This document shows, piece after piece, positions 47,901 to 55,788 of a stretch of DNA of 64,000 bases. The notes under the pieces were generated by a model that saw nothing but the letters and a program-made list of their open reading frames with translations, did no database searches and was not told where the DNA came from. How positions within the stretch are numbered: position 1 is the first letter of the stretch; every line of letters begins with the position of its first letter. The DNA is taken from contig NZ_VBTZ01000002.1 in the NCBI RefSeq assembly GCF_005771425.1, positions 328,618-392,617 of the forward strand. Reading direction: 5' to 3'. The translations under genes and the position numbers were made by a program. Source of the stretch: Methylocystis sp. B8. Its GTDB lineage: Bacteria; Pseudomonadota; Alphaproteobacteria; Rhizobiales; Beijerinckiaceae.

Positions 47901-48417
47901 AGTCCGACTGATGCGCGGTGGTGGAGGATTCCGCAGTATGATCGTCGCCCATGAGGGCCAGCGCGCCGCCATAGCGCGAGGAGCCGGCGAGATTGACATG
48001 CCGAAAAGCGTCGCCGCTGCGGTCGACGCCGGGACCTTTGCCGTACCAGAGCGAGAAGACGCCGTCATATTTGCCTTCGCCGCGCATCTCGGCCTGCTGC
48101 GCGCCCCAGATGGCGGTCGCCGCGAGGTCCTCATTGAGTCCTGGCATGTACACGATATTATTGGCGTCGAAGAGCGCCTTGGCCTTGTGCATTTGGGCGT
48201 CGACGCCGCCAAGAGGCGAGCCGCGGTAGCCGGTGACGAAGCCCGCGGTGTTCAGTCCGGCGCGGCGGTCAGCCTCCTTCTGCATGAGGAGCAGACGCAC
48301 AATCGCCTGAGTGCCCGTGATCAGCACGCGCGATTTATCGAGGTCAAATCGATCTGAGAGCGACGCCTCGGCGAAGGCGGAGCCGGTCACTGCGTCGCCG
48401 GCGGCAATTTCCGCCAT
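44902..48417 (-). CDS. Fused indolepyruvate:ferredoxin oxidoreductase (IorA-IorB type)
   Basis: An 1171-residue thiamine-diphosphate enzyme that oxidatively decarboxylates aryl or branched 2-oxoacids to acyl-CoA with ferredoxin as acceptor. The N-terminal pyrimidine-binding region has GYRGSPLGGVDAQM. The TPP domain has FCAGCPHSTSTHVPEG and LGDGTYNHSG. Near residue 645 a cysteine-rich segment (CEGCGDCGTASNC, then CNKDFSCLEGFCPSF) should hold Fe-S clusters. The gamma domain begins GVLIAGLGGTGVVTVSAI, and a C-terminal extension of about 200 residues ends the protein. AGGAG precedes the ATG at 48417. A longer frame from 48534 lacks such support. Confidence 0.88.
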   Translation of the reverse strand: MAEIAAGDAVTGSAFAEASLSDRFDLDKSRVLITGTQAIVRLLLMQKEADRRAGLNTAGFVTGYRGSPLGGVDAQMHKAKALFDANNIVYMPGLNEDLAATAIWGAQQAEMRGEGKYDGVFSLWYGKGPGVDRSGDAFRHVNLAGSSRYGGALALMGDDHTAESSTTAHQSDYHFVDVMIPILSPAGVQEILDYGLYGFALSRFAGVWVGLKLLKDTVESTASIDGSPDRVRPILPPDFFMPPGGLNIRPGDPVLAQEERMQESKRDAMLAFIRANRLNRIITSGGANPKIGVITVGKSYLDVRQAMDDLGLDEVKANDLGLRLYKIAAPWPLEPQGLREFARGLDLIIVVEEKRSLIEVQLREELYGAPHQPLCIGKKDERGEWLFPVKGALDANDVAIAIGRRLLKYHPIEELEARLRRLERLQERRRTITDVTVRVPHFCAGCPHSTSTHVPEGSRAYTGIGCHYMAQWMGRSTEGYTHMGGEGANWIGEAPFSTRKHMFQNLGDGTYNHSGSLAIRFAVATNTNITFKILFNGVVAMTGGQKHEGELTVERIAQQVAAEGVKKIALVTDEPGKYASPIDWPPGLTIHHRNVLNEVQRELAQTEGVTVLIYDQTCATEKRRLRKRGLMPDPDSRVIINELVCEGCGDCGTASNCVAVQPVETEFGRKRRIDQSACNKDFSCLEGFCPSFVTVHGGRMKKAPLPSKEDASGQPALPEPRIAEIGALPYGVLIAGLGGTGVVTVSAILGMAAHLEGKGVGVIDMAGLAQKGGAVYCHVKIGQTPADVHAIRIAAGEADLMLGCDLVVAGAKQVLAAVEQGKTAVLVNCAEVFPGDIERNPDFILPSEEIKQAIRRAGGPESTFIDTTALAQALLGDSIAANIFILGYAWQKGYLPLSDAAILRAIELNGESVPMNHSAFLWGRRAAHDLSSVLAVVESLRQPNRNREKSKTLEEIIERRAAFLADYQNEAYAARYRAHVEKIAKLEALRAPGSREVTEAVARYLFKLMAAKDYYEVARLYTDGAFQRQLDETFEGDLRLELHLAPSLPSLQRKTDFGGSRKFTFGPWMFNVLRVLAKMKSLRNTWLDVFRFDHDRVVERRLLGDYEALLDEFSISLTPENHASAVALARLPEHIRGFGHIKARHIAAVDAERERLMAEYRHPSAVKLAAE

Positions 48418-48622
48418 TACTGCTCTCCTGCGCGAATTCGGCGAAGCGCGCTTGGGACTCTTGCGCTCACACGCTAAAAGACAAGGATCAACCCGTGAAC
48501 GAATCCGGTTTAACGACCCAGCCGGTTGCGGCATCCCGCCGCGCAGCGCTCTGCCGGCGCCGACTCTGTATCCGCCACCTTATGCCACAGGAAAGCGCCT
48601 TTTCAAGGAGGGATCTCCTAGC

Positions 48623-49336
48623 ATGCACAGGCTCAAAGGGCGAGCCTGCGCCGCGTTTTTGCCGCCTTCGCCGCCTAAGCGCGAGACTCGCATGAAGCTG
48701 AAAATCAACTCGATTCTTATCCTTTTCACGACAGTGATGGGAATTGGGATGGCATCCGCCCACCCCCACGTCTGGGTAGTGGTACGAAGTGAAGTGGTTT
48801 TTGCGCCCGACGGAAAAATTGCCGGCCTTCAGCACGCTTGGGAATTCGACGAAATGTATTCGGCCTATGCCGTACAGGGGCTCGGCAAGGACGGAAAATC
48901 GCCTACCCGAGAAGAACTCGCGCCGCTCGCCAAAACGAACGTCGAGTCGTTGGCGGAATTCGATTTTTTCACCTTCGCCAAGCAGAACAACGCCAAGCTC
49001 GCGTTCAAGCAGCCCGAAAACGTGACGCTTGAAGCCAACGACAAGAAGATTGTCACAATGCGCTTTTTCCTGCCGCTGGAAACCCCGGTCGCGGCCAAAA
49101 AGCCATTCTCCTTTCAAGTCTATGACCCGACATATTTCGTATCCTTTGGACTGGAGAAAAAAGATCCAGTGACGCTCTCGAGAGCGCCCTCAGGGTGCTC
49201 GCTTAGTCTCGTCGAACCCGCCCCGCTCGTGGCGACCGACAATCAAAAACTGAGTGAGGCGTTCTTTCAGAACATGTCGCCAGGCGCCGATTTCGGCGTG
49301 AAGCTGGCGACACGCGCGATCGTGGCCTGTCCGTGA
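48623..49336 (+). CDS. DUF1007 family periplasmic protein, partner of NicO transporter
   Basis: DUF1007 proteins pair with NicO/RcnA-type nickel or cobalt permeases. AAGGAGGG (48605-48612) supports the ATG at 48623, giving 237 residues with a long signal; an in-frame ATG at 48692 (MKLKINSILILF) gives a classical signal and 214 residues. Cleavage after GMASA would leave HPHVW at the mature N-terminus, the conserved His-x-His of the family and a likely metal site. The next gene starts within its stop codon (GTGA), so the pair is translationally coupled. Placement beside cobalamin genes favours cobalt. Confidence 0.82.
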   Translation: MHRLKGRACAAFLPPSPPKRETRMKLKINSILILFTTVMGIGMASAHPHVWVVVRSEVVFAPDGKIAGLQHAWEFDEMYSAYAVQGLGKDGKSPTREELAPLAKTNVESLAEFDFFTFAKQNNAKLAFKQPENVTLEANDKKIVTMRFFLPLETPVAAKKPFSFQVYDPTYFVSFGLEKKDPVTLSRAPSGCSLSLVEPAPLVATDNQKLSEAFFQNMSPGADFGVKLATRAIVACP

Positions 49337-50337
49337 GGATTGAAAAAAGGGTCTTCTGGGTCGGCGTAACTGCGGCGGCGATCGTCGCCATTGCCGCTTC
49401 ATCTTCCTGGTGCGCGCCGCGCCATCCCTTTGCCGTCGGGGCGCAAGAATCCGTTGGCGCCGCAACGGGCTTCGCCGGGCTCATTTTGGCATGGCAAAGC
49501 AAGTTCCAAACCGAATTGCAAGGAGCCGTGCGGGCGCTTAAGACCGATCCTTCGGCTTTCCTCGCGCTCGCAGCGGCGAGTTTCGCTTATGGCGCATTTC
49601 ATGCCGCAGGGCCGGGTCACGGCAAGGCGGTGCTTGCGTCTTATATGCTCGCCAATGAAACGGCGCTGAAGCGCGGCCTGCTGCTCGCGGCGCTCGCCGC
49701 TCTGCTGCAGGGGTTGGTCGCCATCGCCATCGTCGGCGCCGCCGCGGCGGTTTTTCGTGCGACCGCGCGTGAGATGAGCGACGCGACGCGCTTGATCGAG
49801 CTCGCAAGCTACGCCGCGGTTGCCGCGGTCGGCGCGCGTCTCGCCTGGGTGAAGGGACGCGCGCTGTCAGCTGCCCTTAGCGCGCCAGCGACCGCTTCCA
49901 AGACGCGCGGCTTTATCTGCGAGGCGATTGACGATCCGACCCATGTACATGACGAGAACTGCCGCCACGCGCCGGACCCCTCGACATTAATCGGACCGAA
50001 GTTCCGCCTCGCCGACGCCGCGGCGACTGTGGTCGCCGCCGGCCTTCGTCCTTGCTCGGGGGCCATTCTCATTCTGGCCTTCACCCTGTCGCAAGGGCTG
50101 TTCGCCGCCGGCGCCGGAGCTGTCGTCGCCATGTCGGCTGGAACGGCGATTACGACCGGAGCCCTCGCAGCGACTGCCGTCTACGCGAAGAGTGCGGCGG
50201 TGCGGCTTGGCGCAAAGGATTCGCGACGCGCGGTCATCATCGCGCGCAGCGGCGAATTCATCGCCGCAATCCTCGTCCTCGCGCTCGGCGTTACGCTGCT
50301 TCTCGGCCTCGCGCCGGCCGCCACAGGCGCCGCCTGA
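49333..50337 (+). CDS. NicO family nickel/cobalt permease
   Basis: A 334-residue membrane protein with about seven helices. NicO/RcnA signatures are GAFHAAGPGHGKAVLASYML, which provides metal-ligand histidines, and AAGLRPCSGAILIL. A cytoplasmic or periplasmic loop has a His/Cys-rich stretch (CEAIDDPTHVHDENCRHA) likely to bind metal. The GTG start overlaps the DUF1007 stop. Direction (uptake or efflux) cannot be read from sequence; the DUF1007 pairing and the cobalamin neighbourhood suggest supply of cobalt. Confidence 0.85.
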   Translation: MRIEKRVFWVGVTAAAIVAIAASSSWCAPRHPFAVGAQESVGAATGFAGLILAWQSKFQTELQGAVRALKTDPSAFLALAAASFAYGAFHAAGPGHGKAVLASYMLANETALKRGLLLAALAALLQGLVAIAIVGAAAAVFRATAREMSDATRLIELASYAAVAAVGARLAWVKGRALSAALSAPATASKTRGFICEAIDDPTHVHDENCRHAPDPSTLIGPKFRLADAAATVVAAGLRPCSGAILILAFTLSQGLFAAGAGAVVAMSAGTAITTGALAATAVYAKSAAVRLGAKDSRRAVIIARSGEFIAAILVLALGVTLLLGLAPAATGAA

Positions 50338-50480
50338 CGCGGCTCGCGATGCAACATAATGATTGTGAGGGGAATAACCTCATTTCGTCCTAGACGCGCT
50401 ATCTTGAACAGAAGCAGATAGGCGGAGTGGACGATTCGCGATGCGGATCGACGCCGACTCGCGGAGGTCCAAGGACGACA

Positions 50481-52238
50481 ATGACCAGCGTGGAACAACG
50501 AGAGGACCCCTACGCGAGGCGGCCGTGGCTTTCTTCCTATCCCGCAGGCGTTCCGGCGGATATCGATCCGTCGTCCTATTCGACGCTCGTCGACGTTTTC
50601 AACACGAGCGTTACGGAATTCGCCGACAGAACCGCGATGGAAAGTTTCGGCGCAACGCTGACCTTCGAAGAGCTCGGCCGCGCCTCCGTCGCCGTCGCCG
50701 CCTGGCTGCAGACCCGCGGACTGAGAAAGGGCGATCGGGTCGCGATCATGTCGCCGAACGTCTTGGCATATCCCGCGATCCTCTTTGGCGTCTTGCTCGC
50801 CGGCGGCGTCGTTGTGAACGTCAATCCGCTGTATACGCCGCACGAGCTCGAACATCAGATGAATGACTCTGGCGCGCGCTTTTTGTTCGTGTTCGAAAAC
50901 TTCGCGCATACAGCCGCCGCCGCGTGGCCTCAAATGAAAATTGAGCGCGCGGTCATCGTAAGGCCCGGCGATCTCATGGGGCTGCGCGGATCAATCGTCA
51001 ATTTCGTCTCGCGCTGGGTCAAACGCATGGTCCCCGCCTATCGGCTGCCGGGCTGCGTCGGCTTCGCGCAGGTGTTGCAGGCGGGCGCTGAGGAGCCGTT
51101 CAAGCCGCCGCCAATCGGACCCGACGACATCGCCTTTCTGCAATATACCGGCGGCACCACTGGCGTCGCCAAGGGCGCCATGCTGCTGCATCGCAACGTC
51201 GCCGCTAATGTCGAACAGTCCTGGGCCTGGCTGAAGCCCAATCTTGCAGATAAGCCGTTGATCCTGGTGACGGCGCTGCCGCTCTATCACATCTTCGGTC
51301 TCACCGCCTGCCTGATGCTTATCATGAAGACCGGCGGTTGCTGTCTGCTCATCGCCAATCCGCGCGACATCAAGGGCCTGATCGCGACGTTAAAGAAATC
51401 GACGTTCACGTTGTTCTCCGGCGTCAACACGCTCTATGCGGCGATCGCCGATCACTCAACGGCGAAGTCGGTCGACTATTCCAATCTTATCCTTTCGATC
51501 TCCGGCGGCATGTCGACGCAGGAAGTGGTGGCGCAAAAGTGGAAGGCCTTGACCGGCAAGCCGATCGTCGAAGGCTATGGACTGACCGAGACGTCGCCGA
51601 TTGTCACGATCAACAAACTAACGATACCGGAATTCACCGGCGCGATCGGCTATCCGGTGCCGTCGACGGAAGTCTCGGTGCGCTCGCCTGAAGGCGAACC
51701 GGTTCCCATCGGCGAGCGCGGCGAACTTTGTGTCAAGGGACCGCAATTGATGGCAGGCTATTGGCGCAGACCAGATGAAACCGCGAAAGCTCTGACGCCC
51801 GACGGATTTCTCAAGACTGGCGACATTGCGGTGATGGCGCCGGACGGGCTGATCAAGATCGTCGATCGGTTGAAGGACATGATCCTCGTCTCGGGCTTCA
51901 ACGTCTATCCGAATGAAGTCGAATCCGTTCTGGCCGAACATCCCAAGGTGAAGGAAGTTGCGGTCATCGGCGTGCCGCATGAACATTCCGGCGAGGCGCC
52001 GATGGCCTTTGTCGTTGCGCGCGATCCGAGCCTCACGCGAGAAGAGTTGCGCGCTTTCGCGCACGAGCAGCTGACGAGCTACAAAATCCCGCGCTACTTC
52101 GAGTTTCGCGAGAGCTTGCCCAAGACAAATGTCGGAAAAATATTACGGCGCGCCCTGAAGGAAGAATTTCTGGCGCGCAAGAAAACCGTCGACGACGAGG
52201 GACGCGGCAAAAGCGTGCGCACCGCGCTCGGGCGTTAG
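50481..52238 (+). CDS. Long-chain fatty acid-CoA ligase (FadD-like)
   Basis: A 585-residue AMP-forming ligase that activates fatty acids to acyl-CoA. The P-loop-like A3 motif is LQYTGGTTGVAKGAML; later motifs are GYGLTETSPIV, LKTGDIAVMAPDGLIKIVDR and the C-terminal lysine region LPKTNVGKILRRALK. AAGGACG precedes the ATG at 50481; an in-frame ATG at 50427 is less supported. Chain-length specificity is not readable. It appears monocistronic, and its stop codon lies inside a repeat element. Confidence 0.9.
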   Translation: MTSVEQREDPYARRPWLSSYPAGVPADIDPSSYSTLVDVFNTSVTEFADRTAMESFGATLTFEELGRASVAVAAWLQTRGLRKGDRVAIMSPNVLAYPAILFGVLLAGGVVVNVNPLYTPHELEHQMNDSGARFLFVFENFAHTAAAAWPQMKIERAVIVRPGDLMGLRGSIVNFVSRWVKRMVPAYRLPGCVGFAQVLQAGAEEPFKPPPIGPDDIAFLQYTGGTTGVAKGAMLLHRNVAANVEQSWAWLKPNLADKPLILVTALPLYHIFGLTACLMLIMKTGGCCLLIANPRDIKGLIATLKKSTFTLFSGVNTLYAAIADHSTAKSVDYSNLILSISGGMSTQEVVAQKWKALTGKPIVEGYGLTETSPIVTINKLTIPEFTGAIGYPVPSTEVSVRSPEGEPVPIGERGELCVKGPQLMAGYWRRPDETAKALTPDGFLKTGDIAVMAPDGLIKIVDRLKDMILVSGFNVYPNEVESVLAEHPKVKEVAVIGVPHEHSGEAPMAFVVARDPSLTREELRAFAHEQLTSYKIPRYFEFRESLPKTNVGKILRRALKEEFLARKKTVDDEGRGKSVRTALGR

Positions 52239-52289
52239 AGCGCGGTGCGAAAAAGTGGAACCCGGTTTTTCGCATAGAGCGCGCTCTAA
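52235..52289. repeat. Nested palindromic repeat overlapping the acyl-CoA ligase stop codon
   Basis: Outer arms TTAGAGCGCG (52235-52244) and CGCGCTCTAA (52280-52289) and inner arms GCGAAAAA (52247-52254) and TTTTTCGC (52266-52273) are all perfect, around a GTGGAACCCGG centre. Elements of this form are widespread extragenic palindromes in Rhizobiales and related genomes. The outer left arm supplies the TAG stop codon. Confidence 0.75.
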
Positions 52290-52312
52290 ATTTTCAGAAT
52301 CGATCGCGTTAG

Positions 52313-52342
52313 CTGCATTTGGGCGATTCCGCCCAAATGCAG
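52313..52342. terminator. Perfect 13-bp hairpin between convergent fadD-like and bioA genes
   Basis: CTGCATTTGGGCG (52313-52325) pairs perfectly with CGCCCAAATGCAG (52330-52342) across a 4-nt loop. It lies just beyond the bioA stop and 75 bp after the ligase stop, so it could serve as a bidirectional terminator, although no long T tract follows. Confidence 0.6.
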
Positions 52343-52348
52343 CATGAT

Positions 52349-53617
52349 CTAGCCGCCTCCGAAACGATCCGCCGCCTCGCCGATTGCTTCGTAAATGAGA
52401 TCGAGTTCGGCCGCCTCGACGCAATAGGGCGGAAAGACATAGATCGTCTGGCCGAGCGGCCGCAGCAGCAGACCGCGCTCGTTGAAGAAGCGCATCAGAT
52501 CGAGCGCGACCGTTGCAAGGTAACCGCCCTGCCCGACATTGAGATCAAGCGCCGTTATAATTCCAATCTGACGGGCGTTGGAGAAACGCGCATCATCCGC
52601 AAAGCGCGCTATGCGCGTCGCCTGCATCTCACCCAACTCCGCAACGCGCGCGGCGGGAACGCCCGTCGCCCAGACGTCGAGATTGGCAAGCGCCGCGGCG
52701 CAAGCGATCGGATTGGCGGTATAGGAGCTCGAATGAAAAAAGGCGCGGGCGCGCTCCGGCGATAAATGCGCCTCAAAAATTTCGCGCTTGCACATTGTGA
52801 CGGCGAGCGGCAGCGCGCCGCCGGTCAGGCCCTTGGCGTAGCAGGCGATGTCAGGAATGACGTCCGCCTGCTCGCACGCGAAAAGCGTTCCCGTGCGGCC
52901 AAAGCCCGTCATCACTTCATCGGCGATGAACAGCGCGCCATATTGCGCGCAAATGCGCTTCATCTCCGCGAGCGTATCGGCCCCGTAAACGAGCATGCCG
53001 CCAGCGCCCAGAATGAGCGGCTCAACGAGGAAGGCTGCCGGCTTCTCGCGACAAGCGCGCTCCAAAGCGTCGAGCGTCTCCTGCTCGCGTCCGCGCGACG
53101 GGAAGGGAATGCGCGACACCTCATAGAGCAGCGGCTCGTAAGGCGCATTGAAGGGCGAGCGCGCGCCGGCCGACATCGCGCCAATCGTATCGCCGTGATA
53201 GCCGTGCTCGAGCGCAACGATGCGCGTGCGCAGTTCGCCGCGATTACGCCAGAAGCCGAGCGCCATCTTGATGGCCACTTCGACGCAAGTCGAGCCGCTG
53301 TCGGAATAAAAGACATAGTCGAGGCCGCGCGGCGTCAGCGTGACGAGACGCCGCGCGAGCGCTTCCGCCGGCTCATGAGTGAACCCCGCGAAAATGATCT
53401 GATCGAGCCGTTCGGTTTCTTCGCGGATGGCCTGCATGATCGCCGGATGGCGATGGCCATGGGTGATCACCCACCAGGACGAAATGGCGTCGAGAAAGCG
53501 CTTGCCGTCTTCGGCTTCGAGCCAGGCGCCTTGGGCGCGCGCGATCTTGAAGGCGCCGGGCTGCAGCGCGTGCTGCGTGAAGGGCCGCCAGATTGGAGAG
53601 TCGGTGACGAAGCTCAC
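52349..53617 (-). CDS. bioA: Adenosylmethionine-8-amino-7-oxononanoate aminotransferase
   Basis: A 422-residue PLP aminotransferase that turns 8-amino-7-oxononanoate into 7,8-diaminononanoate, with S-adenosylmethionine as amino donor in typical BioA. It begins with SPIWRPFTQH and has ISSWWVITHGHRHP, YSDSGSTCVEVAIKMALGFW, ADEVMTGFGRTGT and the PLP lysine in CYAKGLTGGALPLAV. The start overlaps the bioD stop as ATGA. It is the last gene of the bioF-bioD-bioA operon. bioB and bioC/bioH equivalents are not in the window. Confidence 0.93.
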   Translation of the reverse strand: MSFVTDSPIWRPFTQHALQPGAFKIARAQGAWLEAEDGKRFLDAISSWWVITHGHRHPAIMQAIREETERLDQIIFAGFTHEPAEALARRLVTLTPRGLDYVFYSDSGSTCVEVAIKMALGFWRNRGELRTRIVALEHGYHGDTIGAMSAGARSPFNAPYEPLLYEVSRIPFPSRGREQETLDALERACREKPAAFLVEPLILGAGGMLVYGADTLAEMKRICAQYGALFIADEVMTGFGRTGTLFACEQADVIPDIACYAKGLTGGALPLAVTMCKREIFEAHLSPERARAFFHSSSYTANPIACAAALANLDVWATGVPAARVAELGEMQATRIARFADDARFSNARQIGIITALDLNVGQGGYLATVALDLMRFFNERGLLLRPLGQTIYVFPPYCVEAAELDLIYEAIGEAADRFGGG

Positions 53618-54249
53618 GCGCCGCTCCCGAAGGCGTCGCGCGCGATTGCGGCGTTGAACGCCGCAATGAGCGTTTTCTGATTCAAAGGATCGAGTCTAGG
53701 GAGACGGCCGAGAATGCGCGCGCCGCCGATCGTCTCGATAGCGCGCTGAGCGCCAGCGTCGGCGTCACCGACGAAAATGATTCCCTTTATCGGGATGCCG
53801 CGTCTGCGCAGCGCTTCGAGCGTCAGCAGGCTGTGATTGATTGTGCCGAGGCTCGTGCGTGCGACGAGAATGACGGGCATACGCCACCGTTCGAGCACAT
53901 CGATCGTCAGCGCGCGATCGCTGAGCGGCGTCATCGCGCCACCCGCCGTTTCTATCACGAGAAGATCGTCGCACGACGGCGGGTTCAGCGCCGCGGCGTC
54001 GATTTCGACGCCTTCGTCACGTGCGGCGAGATGCGGCGAAGCGGCTCGACATAGCCGCCATGCCTCGGGGAGGATATGGTCGCCCGGCGCGCCGGAAAGG
54101 CGCGCGACGGTCTGCGAGTCCGTCTCGCCATCGAGGCCCGCCTGCACCGGCTTCCAGTAATAGGCGTTGAGCGCGCCGACGATCGCGGCGGAGACGATGG
54201 TCTTGCCGACGCCCGTATCCGTTCCGACGATTACGAATCGGCGGTTCAT
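53614..54249 (-). CDS. bioD: Dethiobiotin synthetase
   Basis: A 211-residue ATP-dependent carboxylase that closes the ureido ring of dethiobiotin. The P-loop is GTDTGVGKT (residues 9-17), followed by YYWKPVQAGLDGETDSQ with the catalytic Lys, and ETAGGAMTPLSD in place of the usual EGAGG segment. Both ends overlap neighbours by 4 bp, which shows translational coupling with bioF and bioA. Confidence 0.93.
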   Translation of the reverse strand: MNRRFVIVGTDTGVGKTIVSAAIVGALNAYYWKPVQAGLDGETDSQTVARLSGAPGDHILPEAWRLCRAASPHLAARDEGVEIDAAALNPPSCDDLLVIETAGGAMTPLSDRALTIDVLERWRMPVILVARTSLGTINHSLLTLEALRRRGIPIKGIIFVGDADAGAQRAIETIGGARILGRLPRLDPLNQKTLIAAFNAAIARDAFGSGA

Positions 54250-55379
54250 GGTTCGAGCCTCGCGAGCTCTTCGCCGAGATGCGCGATCATGCGCGCAACC
54301 TCTTCTTTGCTCGTATTGAGCGTCAACGCGATGCGCAACCGGGCGGAACCATCCGGCACTGTTGGCGGGCGAATGGCGCGAATATCATAGCCACGCGCCT
54401 GCATGCGTGACGCAAGATATGTGGCGCGAACGTCCGAACCGACGATAATCGGCTGAATTTGGCTTCCCGAAGATTCGAGCGCGCAAAGACGCCGCAGCTC
54501 TGCGCCCGCGAAGTCGATGCGGGATATAAGCTCAGCGCGCCGATCGTCACCCGCCTCGATGATTTTGAGCGCCGCGCGCACGCAAGCGGCCAGGACGGGC
54601 GATGGCGCCGTCGCGAAGATGAACGGCCGGCAGCGGTTGATCATGAAGTCGCGCAAGACGCGCGGCAGACAGAGCAGACCGCCCGCGACTCCCATCGCCT
54701 TGCCGCAGGTGTGCAAGGTGATGACGTTGTCATTGCCTTCAAAGCTCGCTGCGAGTCCACGGCCGCCGGGACCATAAACGCCTGTGGCATGCGCTTCATC
54801 GATCAGCAGAAAGGCATCGTTTTTCGTGGCAAGCGCGAACAGATCGTCGAGCGGCGCCTTATCGCCATCCATGCTGTAAAGGCTCTCGACCACGATCCAC
54901 GCTTTTCCGCGTCCGCCTTTCTCGCGCCAGGCGCGGATCGCCTCATCCGCCGCGCTAACGTCATTATGCGGAAACTTCGCATTCTGCGCGCGCGCCAATC
55001 GCATGCCCTCATGAGCGCTGGCATGGGCGAGAGCGTCATAGAGAATGAGATCTTCGCGCTGAGGCGCGGTAGAGAGCAGCGCCTCATTAGCCGTAAAGCC
55101 AGCGCTAAAGTAGAGCGCGCTTTCCGCGCCAAAGAATCGCGCCGCGTCCTCTTCCAACGCTTCATGCTCCGGATGATTGCCGCGCAAAAGCCTGGAGCCG
55201 CCGGCGCCTACAGGAATGCCGCGCGCAAGCGCAGCGCTCATTGCCGCCGCCAGCTCCGGCGACTCAGCCAACGCCAGATAATCGTTAGAAGCGAAATCGA
55301 GTCCCACACGCGGCGCGAGCGCGCGTAACCTGCCACGCGCCGCGAGGGTTGCGAGATCTCGCGCGTAGCGCTCCAGCAT
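54246..55379 (-). CDS. bioF: 8-amino-7-oxononanoate synthase
   Basis: A 377-residue PLP enzyme of the alpha-oxoamine synthase family that condenses pimeloyl thioester with alanine. Key segments are LDFASNDYLALAESP, GSRLLRGNHPEHEALE, LIDEAHATGVYGPGGRG and the PLP lysine in TLHTCGKAMGVAGG. The ATG at 55379 gives the normal family N-terminus (MLERYARDLATLAA); the longer frame to 55460 would overlap the upstream zinc-finger gene. No good Shine-Dalgarno sequence lies directly before this ATG, which fits coupling to the upstream gene ending 17 bp before it. Confidence 0.93.
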   Translation of the reverse strand: MLERYARDLATLAARGRLRALAPRVGLDFASNDYLALAESPELAAAMSAALARGIPVGAGGSRLLRGNHPEHEALEEDAARFFGAESALYFSAGFTANEALLSTAPQREDLILYDALAHASAHEGMRLARAQNAKFPHNDVSAADEAIRAWREKGGRGKAWIVVESLYSMDGDKAPLDDLFALATKNDAFLLIDEAHATGVYGPGGRGLAASFEGNDNVITLHTCGKAMGVAGGLLCLPRVLRDFMINRCRPFIFATAPSPVLAACVRAALKIIEAGDDRRAELISRIDFAGAELRRLCALESSGSQIQPIIVGSDVRATYLASRMQARGYDIRAIRPPTVPDGSARLRIALTLNTSKEEVARMIAHLGEELARLEP

Positions 55380-55396
55380 GGATGGCCGATTTTGGA

Positions 55397-55741
55397 TCAG
55401 GAGAACCTCTCCCAGGCCGCCTGTCGGGATACTCCCAGGGCCTTGCCGATCGCGGTCCAACTGACCTCACGTTTGCGAAGCGCCGCGACTTGCGCGTGGA
55501 TGAGAGAATGCAAAGCCGCGACGCTGGCCTCGCTCGCTTTGATCGAAGAAAGGAGCTGCTCGTCAGAAAGACCGTCCCAGCTTTTGAACGGCGACGGCGC
55601 AGCGTCGAGTATTTTATTGCAGACGCCGACGCAATCTTCGCAAATGTAGCCGCCGGCTGCGCCGCCGATGAGCCGCGAGACCTGAGTCTCCGATTTCTTA
55701 CAAAACGAGCAGCGCAGTTTACGTTTGGGCAGGGCCAGCAT
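55397..55741 (-). CDS. ClpX-type C4 zinc-finger protein with C-terminal helix-turn-helix
   Basis: A 114-residue protein. The N-terminus has a zf-C4_ClpX domain (CSFCKK, then [12 protein letters not shown]: CxxC and CxxC). A linker follows, then a helical region and an HTH-like C-terminus ([20 protein letters not shown]). The AAA+ core of ClpX is absent, so it is not a protease subunit. GAGGGG precedes the ATG at 55741. It lies 17 bp ahead of bioF on the same strand, so it probably heads the biotin operon. A DNA-binding regulatory role is inferred from the HTH. Confidence 0.78.
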   Translation of the reverse strand: MLALPKRKLRCSFCKKSETQVSRLIGGAAGGYICEDCVGVCNKILDAAPSPFKSWDGLSDEQLLSSIKASEASVAALHSLIHAQVAALRKREVSWTAIGKALGVSRQAAWERFS

Positions 55742-55755
55742 CGCAGATCCCCTCT

Positions 55756-55774
55756 TGTCAAGGTAGACCTGACA
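55756..55774. promoter_or_regulatory. Operator-like dyad 1 upstream of the zinc-finger-bio operon
   Basis: TGTCAAGGTAGACCTGACA is an almost perfect inverted repeat (TGTCAaGGT / ACCtGACA with one base missing in an arm). It lies 15 bp upstream of the zinc-finger gene start. It shares 14 of 19 positions with dyad 2. Confidence 0.55.
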
Positions 55775-55788
55775 TGAGAAACCATGAT

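Noticed and set aside
48480..48620. Possible cobalamin riboswitch before the DUF1007/NicO pair
   Set aside because: The region lacks the conserved B12-box and core motifs of cobalamin riboswitches; only a short AGGAG/CTCCT hairpin at the ribosome site is seen.
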